Source: an uncultured Cohaesibacter sp. (GTDB lineage: Bacteria > Pseudomonadota > Alphaproteobacteria > Rhizobiales > Cohaesibacteraceae). Taken from it: DNA of 64,000 nt. Positions 16,913 to 25,095 of the stretch are shown here, in pieces. Every line of letters starts with the position of its first letter. The stretch's first letter is position 1. The position numbers were made by a program, and so were the translations under genes. The notes under the pieces were generated by a model. It was not told the origin of the DNA. It ran no database searches and saw only the letters and a list, made by a program, of their open reading frames with translations. The stretch spans positions 4,790,501-4,854,500 of the forward strand of contig NZ_OY781114.1 of assembly GCF_963676485.1 (NCBI RefSeq), read 5' to 3'.

Positions 16913-18857
16913 CAGCATCTCCTTGATCTATATTGCCATTCGACACCGGATAGAGGCACCGCACCGAACGGCCCTCTCCCATAGCCGTCAAAGCCAGATC
17001 GCCCTTGGAGCAGGCATCCTTGGCATAGGGACAGCGCTCGGCAAAGGCACACCCTTCCGGCAATGCATTGACCACAGGTGGGCGTCCCTCTATGGCATCA
17101 AGACGGCGGTTCGGCTCGCCCAGAACAGGCACACAAGCAATGAGCTTCTCGGTATAAGGATGGGCAGGAGCTGAGAGGATTTCCTCGGTCGTGCCCGTTT
17201 CCACGATCTTGCCGCCATACATGACGGCAGTCCTGTCGCACATGGTGGAAACAACACCAAAATCATGAGTGATGAACAAAATTCCGACGTTGCGCTCTTG
17301 CCGCAATTTGTTCAGCAATGAAAGCACCTGTGCTTGTACCGTCACATCAAGCGCGGTGGTTGGTTCATCAGCAATGATCAGCTTGACGTCATTGGCGAGA
17401 GCCATGGCAATACAAACGCGCTGGCGCATGCCGCCGGACAATTCATGCGGATAGACCTTCAAACGCTCTGAAGAGTTCGGAATACGTACGGTCTTTAGCA
17501 ACTCCTCGGCCCTTGCCATGGCATCCTTATGAGAAATCACCTGATGCGCGCGGATGGCCTCGACCAATTGATCGCCAATGGTGAAGAGCGGATGTAGCGT
17601 AGAGAGCGGATCCTGAAAGACATGACTGACCGCAAGCCCGCGCAACAGGCGGATTTCTTCGTCGCTCTTGGCAAACAGATCCTCGCCTTCGAGCAGCGCA
17701 GCACCGCCCACGATACGCCCCGGAGGCGTCGGCACCAGGCCCATGATGGACATGGCGGTAACGGATTTTCCCGAGCCGGATTCCCCCACCAGTCCAAGGC
17801 ATTCTCCTTGCCGCACCCTGAGATCAACCCCGCCGACGGCCTTGTATACATCCGAGCCGACGTGAAATTCGGTTTTAAGCCCCCGCATATCGAGGGTGGC
17901 GTCTTCCGTGGGGGCAATCTCAGGCACATGGTCGCGCATGACGGCGGTCCGCATGACCGGTCGGGCCAATGCGCCGGATTTCAAGCGAGGATCAAGCACA
18001 TCGCGCACCCCATCCCCCAGCAGGTTGATGCTCATCACGAGAATGAAGATCATCACACCGGGAATGATGGATACGTGCGGCGCTGTGAAAAGGATCTTGC
18101 GTCCATCCCCCAGCATGGAGCCCAGATCGGCCTGTGGAGGCTGTGCCCCAAGACCAAGGAAGGAAAGGCCGGCGGTTTCAAGGATCATCCAGCCAATGGT
18201 GGTGGACATGGTGATGATAATCACCGGCAGCACATTGGGCAGGATTTCCCCGAACAGGATCGCCGCATTCGACTTGCCAGAAAGCTTCGCTGCATCGACG
18301 AACTCACGGCGGGAAAGCCCGACCGTAATGCCTCTGATATTGCGGGCAAAGAAAGGAATATTGACGATGGCGATGGCATAAAGCGCATTGAGCAGCCCAG
18401 GCCCCAGCGCAGCCACGATGGCAAGCGCCAGAAGGATATAGGGGAAGGCCATGATCATGTCGATGCCGCGCATCAGCAGGTTATCCGTACGCCCCCCCAC
18501 ATAACCGGCAACTAGCCCAATCATCGAGCCGATGAAGGCGGCAATCAAAGTGGCGGATACACCCACCGCAAGACTAACCCTTGTGCCCCAGATCAAACGA
18601 GAAAGGATGTCTCGCCCGAGCGCATCGGTACCCAGCAGATGGCCATCGGCAAAAAGCGGCTGCAAGCGGTTGGCCGGTTCGGTCACATCTGGATTGACCA
18701 ACGGCAACAGGGGCGCGACCAATGCGATGACAAAGACGAGCGCCAGCACAATGAGACCGGCAGTTGCCAGCGTGTTATTGAGCAACAGACGCAATGTGCT
18801 TGGTCTGCCGCCAGATTTCTTCTTTTTGGTGGGCGTTTGGATCGTGGTGTCAGACAT
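16905..18857 (-). CDS. Fused oligopeptide ABC transporter permease and ATP-binding protein (DppC-DppD)
   Basis: A 650-residue protein joining two subunits that are usually separate. Residues 1-290 are a DppC-type permease with a cytosolic N-terminus, about six hydrophobic segments and the coupling loop REFVDAAKLSGKS (184-196). After a linker of about 30 residues, residues 324-650 are a DppD-type ATPase: Walker A GESGSGKS (358-365), signature LSGG (473-476), Walker B LIIADEPT (493-500). The end holds the family cysteines C603, C609, C616 and C634, which hold an iron-sulfur cluster in some relatives. Start and stop both overlap neighbours, so the operon is tightly coupled. No frameshift or stop separates the halves. 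Confidence 0.9.
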   Translation of the reverse strand: MSDTTIQTPTKKKKSGGRPSTLRLLLNNTLATAGLIVLALVFVIALVAPLLPLVNPDVTEPANRLQPLFADGHLLGTDALGRDILSRLIWGTRVSLAVGVSATLIAAFIGSMIGLVAGYVGGRTDNLLMRGIDMIMAFPYILLALAIVAALGPGLLNALYAIAIVNIPFFARNIRGITVGLSRREFVDAAKLSGKSNAAILFGEILPNVLPVIIITMSTTIGWMILETAGLSFLGLGAQPPQADLGSMLGDGRKILFTAPHVSIIPGVMIFILVMSINLLGDGVRDVLDPRLKSGALARPVMRTAVMRDHVPEIAPTEDATLDMRGLKTEFHVGSDVYKAVGGVDLRVRQGECLGLVGESGSGKSVTAMSIMGLVPTPPGRIVGGAALLEGEDLFAKSDEEIRLLRGLAVSHVFQDPLSTLHPLFTIGDQLVEAIRAHQVISHKDAMARAEELLKTVRIPNSSERLKVYPHELSGGMRQRVCIAMALANDVKLIIADEPTTALDVTVQAQVLSLLNKLRQERNVGILFITHDFGVVSTMCDRTAVMYGGKIVETGTTEEILSAPAHPYTEKLIACVPVLGEPNRRLDAIEGRPPVVNALPEGCAFAERCPYAKDACSKGDLALTAMGEGRSVRCLYPVSNGNIDQGDADV

Positions 18858-19801
18858 CAGCGCAACCTCGGATCAAGAATGGACTGGATGACATCGACCA
18901 GCAGATTGAACAGCACATAGGCAGCGGCGACAACAAGCACCCCACCCTGCACCAGCAACAGATCGCGCGTGGAAATAGCCTTGACCAGCATGGAGCCGAT
19001 GCCCGGCCATTGAAACACCGTTTCGATATAGACCGCGCCGCCGAGCACGAAACCGGCCTGAATGCCGATCACCGGAATTACACTGACCATAGCGGCTTTG
19101 AAGGCATGGACATAAATGACGCGCTGTTCCTTGATGCCCTTGGCGCGCGCTGTGCGGATATAGTCCTGCCGCTGCACTTCGAGCATGGAAGTCCGTGTGA
19201 GGCGCGCTATAACACCTGTGGCAACCACCGCCAAAGTGATGGCTGGCAGCGTTAAATGATGGATCAGGTCGGGCAGATCGCCGCCGCCATAGATCGCATA
19301 CATACCGCTTGGCGGAAACAGGCGCCATTTGACGGCAAAAGAGAAAATCAGGAGCAACCCTAGCCAGAAGGATGGCATGGAAATACCGATGAGTACCGTG
19401 AAGGTGAGCCCCTTGTCGGCCCAGCTATATTGCTTCACCGCCGATATGACACCAGCCAGCAGGCCGAAAATGGAACAAAGCACAAGCGCGGGTCCTGCCA
19501 GAATGAGGGTCGCGGAAAAACGCTCCAGCACTTCGTCAAGAACGGGCCGGTTGAGCGTGTAGGAGCGGCCCAAATCCCCCTGAAGCATGTTGCCCAGCCA
19601 GATGAAATATTGCTGCACCATCGGCTTGTCGAGACCCAGATCCTGATTGAGTTTGGCAACATTCTCAGGCGTGGCAAATGAGCCAAGGATCGCCAGAGCG
19701 GGATCGCCGGGGATCAGCGCCATGATGATGAAAACAATAATGGATAATCCGAATAGAACCGGAATCGCCGCAAGCAGTCTCTTTGCGATATAGGCACCCA
19801 T
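18857..19801 (-). CDS. Oligopeptide/dipeptide ABC transporter permease (DppB-type)
   Basis: A 314-residue inner-membrane permease with the family N-terminus RLLAAIPVLFGLSIIVF and the coupling loop QDYIRTARAKGIKE near residue 207. It pairs with the permease half of the fused protein. Its TGA overlaps the next ATG. It lies 146 bases downstream of the binding-protein gene, beyond two stem-loops. Confidence 0.92.
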   Translation of the reverse strand: MGAYIAKRLLAAIPVLFGLSIIVFIIMALIPGDPALAILGSFATPENVAKLNQDLGLDKPMVQQYFIWLGNMLQGDLGRSYTLNRPVLDEVLERFSATLILAGPALVLCSIFGLLAGVISAVKQYSWADKGLTFTVLIGISMPSFWLGLLLIFSFAVKWRLFPPSGMYAIYGGGDLPDLIHHLTLPAITLAVVATGVIARLTRTSMLEVQRQDYIRTARAKGIKEQRVIYVHAFKAAMVSVIPVIGIQAGFVLGGAVYIETVFQWPGIGSMLVKAISTRDLLLVQGGVLVVAAAYVLFNLLVDVIQSILDPRLR

Positions 19802-19830
19802 GGCCCTACTCCGAGTTTTTGAAAATGGCC

Positions 19831-19937
19831 GTCCCGCCCTGTCGTCAAATTGGAAAGACAGGGATCGAAATGCGGGACAGCGGATCGGCGTTGGTCAGAT
19901 TATGGCTCCCCCTTGGCCATATGTTGAAGAAGGGGGA
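19831..19937 (-). promoter_or_regulatory. Two intercistronic stem-loops between peptide-binding-protein and permease genes
   Basis: The first hairpin on the plus-strand map pairs GTCCCGC (19831-19837) with GCGGGAC (19872-19878), and inside it CCCTGTC (19837-19843) with GACAGGG (19857-19863). The second pairs TCCCCCTT (19907-19914) with AAGGGGGA (19930-19937). Both fill the 146-base space after the binding-protein stop. They could protect the 3' end of the binding-protein message or dampen transcription into the permease genes. Confidence 0.6.
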
Positions 19938-19947
19938 ACCGGAGCTC

Positions 19948-21504
19948 TCATGGCTTGGCCACATCCTGTAGCATCAGGAAGAAGGATGGCTGCAGCTTGA
20001 AATTTTCAACTGCGGCGCTGGTTACAGCATTCTGTTTCCAGTTGGCCACGAAGACCCATGGGGCATCGTCATAAACGATCTGCTGCATTTCCTTATAGAG
20101 CTTGGCGCGCTCTTCCTGCGAGGTGGAGGTGCGTGCGGCTTCGAGCAGTTCGTCCACTTTCGGGTTGGAATAATAGCCAGAGTTGAACCCACCTTTGTCA
20201 GGGAAGGCTTCCGTGCGCAAAGCAAGGAACGGCAGAGTATCTGGATCGTTGGTCATCCATGCCATTTCAGCCATGTCTGCTTTGCCTTCAAGGCCCGGAT
20301 TCACCTTGCCAAGGAAGGTGTTCCATTCGTAGGTCTCGATCTTCACCTTCATGCCCACGGCTTCAAGGTCGGCCTGTATGGCTGTGCCCATGGCTGTCGG
20401 GTCAAGCATGCCGGAGCCACCTTCGGTGACATAGAAGGTCACTTCAGAGCCATCATAACCAGCCTCTTTGAGCATGGATTTGGCTTTTTCGGGATCGTAA
20501 GGATAGGGCTCAAGCGTATCGTCATACGCCCATGCAAAGGCCGGAGGTGTCGGGCCAGCAGCCACTTCAGCCGTGCCTTGAAGGATATTGTCAACCAGCG
20601 CGGTCTTGTTGATGGCATAGTTGGCGGCCTGACGAATTTCCTTTTTCGCAAACGGCCCTTCCTTGGCATTGAGGATTAGGAACCACAGATGCGGGCCTGC
20701 CTGCTCATACACGGCAAAGGCATCATTGTCGCGGAACTGGGCCAGGTTATCAGGTGGCACCTCGACCATCACATCCAGGCCTCCTGCAAGCATTTCCGCA
20801 ACGCGTGTATTGGCATCCGTGATGGGGCGATAGATGACAGCCTCAAGCGCTGGGGCTCCATCCCAATAGTCGGCATTCTTTTCCAAAACGACCTTGGCGT
20901 TGGATTCCCATTCGGCGAACTTGTAAGCGCCGGTACCGGCTGGGTGACGCCCCACGTCCTTGCCATATTCCTTGACCGCAGCCGGCGAAATAATCAGGCC
21001 TGTCGGGTAAGCAAGGTTGGAAAGGAATGGCGCATAGGGTGCGTTCAGCTCGAACTTGACGGTTAGCGGATCAACAGCGGTCACGTCCTTGACCGAAGAG
21101 AAAAAGAAAGCGAGCGGGAACGGCCCAGTATCATGATAAGGGTGATCGTCCTTGAGCATGCGATCGAAATTGAACTTCACCGCTTCTGCATTGAAGTCCG
21201 CTCCATCGTGGAATTTGACACCATCACGCAATTTGAAGGTGTAGGTCATTCCGTCTTCAGAAATTGTCCAGCTTTTGGCCAGAGATGGCTCTACTTCGAG
21301 CGTGCCATCCTTATAGCGCACCAGACCATCATACATATTGACCAGAATACGAAAATCATTGACTGCTGTATCGGCGGCAGGATCAAGGGATTTTGGTTCT
21401 GCAATTTGTCCAACAATCAATACATTGGGTGGAGTTTGCGTATAGCCCGGAGAGGCAAACAGCAATGAGGCCGCGGCGAGTGCTGCGGCTAGCAATCGTT
21501 TCAT
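19948..21504 (-). CDS. Peptide-type ABC transporter substrate-binding protein (family 5)
   Basis: A 518-residue periplasmic binding protein of the DppA/OppA family. Residues 1-22 form a signal peptide ending GYTQ. The family block PSLAKSWTISEDGMTYTFKLR lies near residue 75 and the ligand-cavity region with DVMVEVPPDN near residue 245. The ligand could be a peptide or another amide-rich molecule; the divergent amidases suggest a carbamoyl- or formyl-amino compound. It is the first gene of the minus-strand operon. Confidence 0.9.
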   Translation of the reverse strand: MKRLLAAALAAASLLFASPGYTQTPPNVLIVGQIAEPKSLDPAADTAVNDFRILVNMYDGLVRYKDGTLEVEPSLAKSWTISEDGMTYTFKLRDGVKFHDGADFNAEAVKFNFDRMLKDDHPYHDTGPFPLAFFFSSVKDVTAVDPLTVKFELNAPYAPFLSNLAYPTGLIISPAAVKEYGKDVGRHPAGTGAYKFAEWESNAKVVLEKNADYWDGAPALEAVIYRPITDANTRVAEMLAGGLDVMVEVPPDNLAQFRDNDAFAVYEQAGPHLWFLILNAKEGPFAKKEIRQAANYAINKTALVDNILQGTAEVAAGPTPPAFAWAYDDTLEPYPYDPEKAKSMLKEAGYDGSEVTFYVTEGGSGMLDPTAMGTAIQADLEAVGMKVKIETYEWNTFLGKVNPGLEGKADMAEMAWMTNDPDTLPFLALRTEAFPDKGGFNSGYYSNPKVDELLEAARTSTSQEERAKLYKEMQQIVYDDAPWVFVANWKQNAVTSAAVENFKLQPSFFLMLQDVAKP

Positions 21505-21566
21505 GACGTTCTCCCTCTTAAATATGCTTTACCAATTAGGGCTTAGAATTGTTTATTTTTCAAGCA

Positions 21567-21606
21567 TTGATTATGATAAATTAGGATCACTTCGACAATT
21601 GATTAT
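21567..21606. promoter_or_regulatory. AT-rich direct repeats in the divergent promoter region
   Basis: TTGATTAT occurs at 21567-21574 and again at 21599-21606, 32 bases apart or about three helical turns. ATAAATT and AATTTAT around them also form an inverted pair. They sit between the divergent transporter and hydrolase genes, so they may be binding sites for the GntR regulator or promoter elements. Confidence 0.35.
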
Positions 21607-21682
21607 AATTTATGCAAACTCGTTCAAATTGTGCAGTCAAGACTTTCAATTTGGACAAACTGCAAACAGAAGAGAGGCTGGC

Positions 21683-22933
21683 ATGTCTGACATCTCCCCC
21701 ACGATCAACTCCGAGCGCCTGAAACGCCTCTTCGACAGCATCAACAAATTCGGGCTTAATGTGGAAACTGGCGGCTATAACCGCATCGGTTTTTCTCAGT
21801 CGGATTTATCCGTGCGCAAATGGTTCACCGAACAAATGACGGAAGCTGGCCTCACGGTCCACGCGGACGCCGCGGGCAATCTTTTCGGTCGGTTGGGAGA
21901 TGCAGACAAACCATGCATCATGGCAGGATCGCATCTGGACACAGTGCCGGAAGGGGGCGCCTTTGACGGTGCGTTGGGGGTGGCAGTCGCGCTGGAATGC
22001 GCCCGCAGCATCAAGGATGCGGGCATAAAGCCGACCATACCGCTTGTCGTCGTGGCCACCTCGGAAGAAGAAGGCCGGTTCGGCGGTATGCTCGGTTCAC
22101 AGACGATCAGCGGTCAGCTGCCCCCCGGCTGGGTTGAAACGGCAACCGATGCCGAAGGCGTCACGCTCCGAGAAGCCATGACAGCCCAAGGCTATGCTCC
22201 GGAGGCTCTTGCAGATGCCGCTTGGCAAAAGGGCAGCATTCGCTCCTTTCTGGAGCTGCATATCGAGCAAGGCCCTGTGCTGGAAAGCGAAAAGCTTTCA
22301 GTTGGTATCGTTGAAGGGATCTCGGGTGTTCTCGTGCTTGGTGTCAATCTGAAGGGGGAAGCCAACCACTCGGGCACGACCCCTATGCATTTGCGTGCAG
22401 ATGCCTTTACCGGTCTTGCCACAATCGGAGCCGCGATTTCCGGCGTGATTGATAGGCTGGGAGGCGATCAATCACGGATCACGATTGGCAAAGTCGACAT
22501 CAAGCCGAACTTTCCCCATACGATTCCCGGCGAGGCCGATTTCACCATTATCATTCGCGACACGTCCGCCGAAGTCATGGCCAGCTTACGCAAGGCCATC
22601 GAAACAGTTGTCGAAACCGTCGCAGAACGCAACCGCCTTTCCTTCACTATCACCGAGCGCAGCTATCTGCCTCCACAGGAGCTGGATGCGACAATCCGCC
22701 AAGCTTTTGTGGAAGAGGCCAAAAAACGGACACTTTCCTATACTGTCATGCCATCGGGAGCGGGCCACGATGCGCAGACAATGCAGGCATTTTGCCCTTC
22801 CGGCCTGATCTTCGTACCCAGCCGCAATGGCGTTAGCCACGCGCCGCAAGAATGGACAGAATGGACGGACATCGAAAAGGGAGCACAGCTGATGCTCAAC
22901 ATGATCGTTCGCCTCATAACCGAGAAGGATTAG
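21683..22933 (+). CDS. Zinc-dependent N-carbamoyl-L-amino acid hydrolase / allantoate amidohydrolase family
   Basis: A 416-residue M20-type amidohydrolase of the AmaB/HyuC/AllC group, which cuts the carbamoyl group from N-carbamoyl amino acids or related ureido acids. Family metal blocks are present: GSHLDTVPEGGAFDGALG (H84, D95), SEEEGRFGGMLGS (Glu pair at 129-130) and LHIEQGPVLE (H193). The ATG at 21683 follows AGAGAGG. An upstream in-frame start at 21503 lies in AT-rich non-coding-like sequence and was not chosen. Three bases separate it from the acetamidase gene. Confidence 0.87.
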   Translation: MSDISPTINSERLKRLFDSINKFGLNVETGGYNRIGFSQSDLSVRKWFTEQMTEAGLTVHADAAGNLFGRLGDADKPCIMAGSHLDTVPEGGAFDGALGVAVALECARSIKDAGIKPTIPLVVVATSEEEGRFGGMLGSQTISGQLPPGWVETATDAEGVTLREAMTAQGYAPEALADAAWQKGSIRSFLELHIEQGPVLESEKLSVGIVEGISGVLVLGVNLKGEANHSGTTPMHLRADAFTGLATIGAAISGVIDRLGGDQSRITIGKVDIKPNFPHTIPGEADFTIIIRDTSAEVMASLRKAIETVVETVAERNRLSFTITERSYLPPQELDATIRQAFVEEAKKRTLSYTVMPSGAGHDAQTMQAFCPSGLIFVPSRNGVSHAPQEWTEWTDIEKGAQLMLNMIVRLITEKD

Positions 22934-22936
22934 CAT

Positions 22937-23881
22937 ATGTGCCAATTCTGCGACTATACCATCCACGCGGCGCATCATCATTATGGCTGGGACAATGCCA
23001 TTGAGCCTGTGGAGCGCATCATGCCGGGGCAAACTGCTGAATTCACCTGTATTGATGCATCCGCCGGACAAATCATCCGCTCCAGCACAGTTGCCGATCT
23101 CATGGCGCGTGATGCCTCCAAGGTCAATCCGGTGACGGGACCGGTTTATATTGAAGGAGCCGAAGCTGGTGACATTCTCAAGGTTACAATCGAACAATTC
23201 GTTCCATCCGGCTTTGGCTGGACTGCCAATATTCCCGGCTTTGGCCTGCTGGCTGATCAATTCACCGAACCAGCCCTGCATATCTGGAACTATGATGCGG
23301 AAGGTTTGAGCCCTGCTCTTTATGCGCCCAACGCCCGTGTTCCACTAAAGCCCTTTGCCGGCACCATGGGCAATGCTCCGGCAACAAAGGGCAGACATGA
23401 TATCATTCCGCCACGCCGGGTTGGCGGCAATATGGATATCAAGGATCTCAGCGCCGGGAGTGTATTGTATCTGCCGGTGGAAGTGGAAGGCGCACTCTTC
23501 TCTGTTGGAGACACCCATGCAGCGCAGGGCGATGGCGAGGTATGCGGCACGGCGATTGAAAGCCCGATGAATATCGTCCTGACCTTCGATCTCATCAAGC
23601 AATCAACGCTCAAAATGCCACGGTTCACCACTCCCGGTCCGGTTTCCAATCATCTGGATGCCAAAGGCTACGAGGTTACAACCGGCGTGGGGCCCGACCT
23701 GATGAGCGGCGCCCGAGACGCTGTTGCGGGAATGATCGAGCTGATCACAGCCGAGCATGGCATGTCAGCCGTTGACGCCTACATGCTCTGCTCAGTGTGC
23801 GGTGATTTGCGCGTTAGCGAAGTTGTAGACGCCCCAAACTGGGTGGTGTCCTTCTATTTCCCGCGTATGGTATTTGACTAA
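22937..23881 (+). CDS. Acetamidase/formamidase family protein
   Basis: A 314-residue amidohydrolase of the FmdA/AmdA family, which splits short amides such as formamide or acetamide to ammonia and the acid. The family core is seen in DILKVTIEQFVPSGFGWT near residue 77, NAPATKGRHDIIPPRRVGGN near 145, and the metal-site region VGDTHAAQGDGEVCGTAIE near 190. It is co-transcribed with the carbamoylase. Together they would release amide nitrogen from a compound brought in by the divergent transporter; this link is inferred from position. Confidence 0.87.
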   Translation: MCQFCDYTIHAAHHHYGWDNAIEPVERIMPGQTAEFTCIDASAGQIIRSSTVADLMARDASKVNPVTGPVYIEGAEAGDILKVTIEQFVPSGFGWTANIPGFGLLADQFTEPALHIWNYDAEGLSPALYAPNARVPLKPFAGTMGNAPATKGRHDIIPPRRVGGNMDIKDLSAGSVLYLPVEVEGALFSVGDTHAAQGDGEVCGTAIESPMNIVLTFDLIKQSTLKMPRFTTPGPVSNHLDAKGYEVTTGVGPDLMSGARDAVAGMIELITAEHGMSAVDAYMLCSVCGDLRVSEVVDAPNWVVSFYFPRMVFD

Positions 23882-23889
23882 GGCCCCGC

Positions 23890-25062
23890 TCAGGCTTGAG
23901 GGCCCAGATCGTCATTGACAGCATCCTTGGTGAGATACTGTTCTGCCTCATCAACCGGCTGTTTGGTAAAACCGACGATCCCTTCGGTGGTCGGCTCGAA
24001 ATCTCTCTGGATTTCAACGTCGCTGCTTACATATGCCGTGATCAGCTCGGAGAGGGAACGCAGGGCATGCATATGGATGCGCTCATAACCATGGGACGCG
24101 TCCACCCCGAACGTGATAAGGGCGGTACGCACATCGGCTCCGGCTTCTATGGCGCTGGCCGAATCCGAGCGGTAATATTTGAAGATATCCTTCTGATAAC
24201 GAATATCATTTTCCTTGCACAAACTGACCAGCTTGCGATTGAGATGATAATCAAACGGTCCTGTCTGATCTGCCATGGCGATGGTGACACCAAATTCGGA
24301 GGAGTTCTGCCCCGGAGCGGAGGTGCCGTTGTCAACGGAGATCATGGACGCGACTTCGGGTGTCAAAACCGACGATGCCCCAACCCCGACTTCCTCGGCT
24401 ATGGTGAAAAGGAAATGGATATCAACCGGCGTCTCCTGACGCACATCCTGCATAGCCTTAAGCGCGGTAAGCGCCACAGCGACACCAGCCTTGTTGTCCA
24501 GATGGCGCGAAACGATAAATCCATTGTCGATGAATTCGGTTTGCGGATCTATGGCAACGATATCACCAACCTCAATGCCCAACCGCTCGAAATCCTCGAA
24601 ATTGCGAGCCAGAGCATCGACACGCAGCTCCACATGGTCCCAGCCGATGGGGGCAGTATCAACTTCCTCATTAAAGGTATGGCCTGAAGCCTTGAGCGGC
24701 AGGATGGTTCCGCGATATGCCCCCTCTTCGGAAAAGATGGTTGCGCGGGCCCCTTCAGCAAAGCGCGCGGACCAGTGGCCAACCGGCACAAGCGCCAGTC
24801 GACCATTCTCCTTGAGAGCCTTGACCTGTGCCCCCAACGTGTCCAGATGCGTAACGATGGCGCGCGCCCCTTTGCGCCTTGATCCCTGCCGTATGGCACA
24901 AATTGCACCGCGTCGGGTAAGAGAGGCCTCAAGCCCCAATTCCTTCAACTCGCTTGTCACAAAACGGACGATCGGGTCGGTATATCCGGTTGGACTGGGG
25001 ATGGACAAAAGCGTATCAAGGGTCTTCTGCAGATATTCCGTGTCAATCGCCAGCATTGTCAT
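23890..25062 (-). CDS. M42-family aminopeptidase of the NAGGN osmolyte cluster
   Basis: A 390-residue metallopeptidase of the M42/M20-like fold that always accompanies the NAGGN synthesis genes. Metal-binding blocks are THLDTLGAQV (H72), LDNKAGVAVALTAL near residue 195, AEEVGVGASSV near 225 and VDNGT near 247. Its role in the cluster is not proven; turnover of the dipeptide osmolyte is the usual suggestion. It lies 33 bases after the synthetase gene and converges tightly on the acetamidase gene. Confidence 0.85.
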   Translation of the reverse strand: MTMLAIDTEYLQKTLDTLLSIPSPTGYTDPIVRFVTSELKELGLEASLTRRGAICAIRQGSRRKGARAIVTHLDTLGAQVKALKENGRLALVPVGHWSARFAEGARATIFSEEGAYRGTILPLKASGHTFNEEVDTAPIGWDHVELRVDALARNFEDFERLGIEVGDIVAIDPQTEFIDNGFIVSRHLDNKAGVAVALTALKAMQDVRQETPVDIHFLFTIAEEVGVGASSVLTPEVASMISVDNGTSAPGQNSSEFGVTIAMADQTGPFDYHLNRKLVSLCKENDIRYQKDIFKYYRSDSASAIEAGADVRTALITFGVDASHGYERIHMHALRSLSELITAYVSSDVEIQRDFEPTTEGIVGFTKQPVDEAEQYLTKDAVNDDLGPQA

Positions 25063-25095
25063 CGTTCACACTCTTTCCATTGCTCAAACCATCAA

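Noticed and set aside
17622-18515. Plus-strand open frame of 297 codons opposite the fused transporter gene
   Set aside because: The opposite strand encodes intact permease and ATPase motifs throughout.
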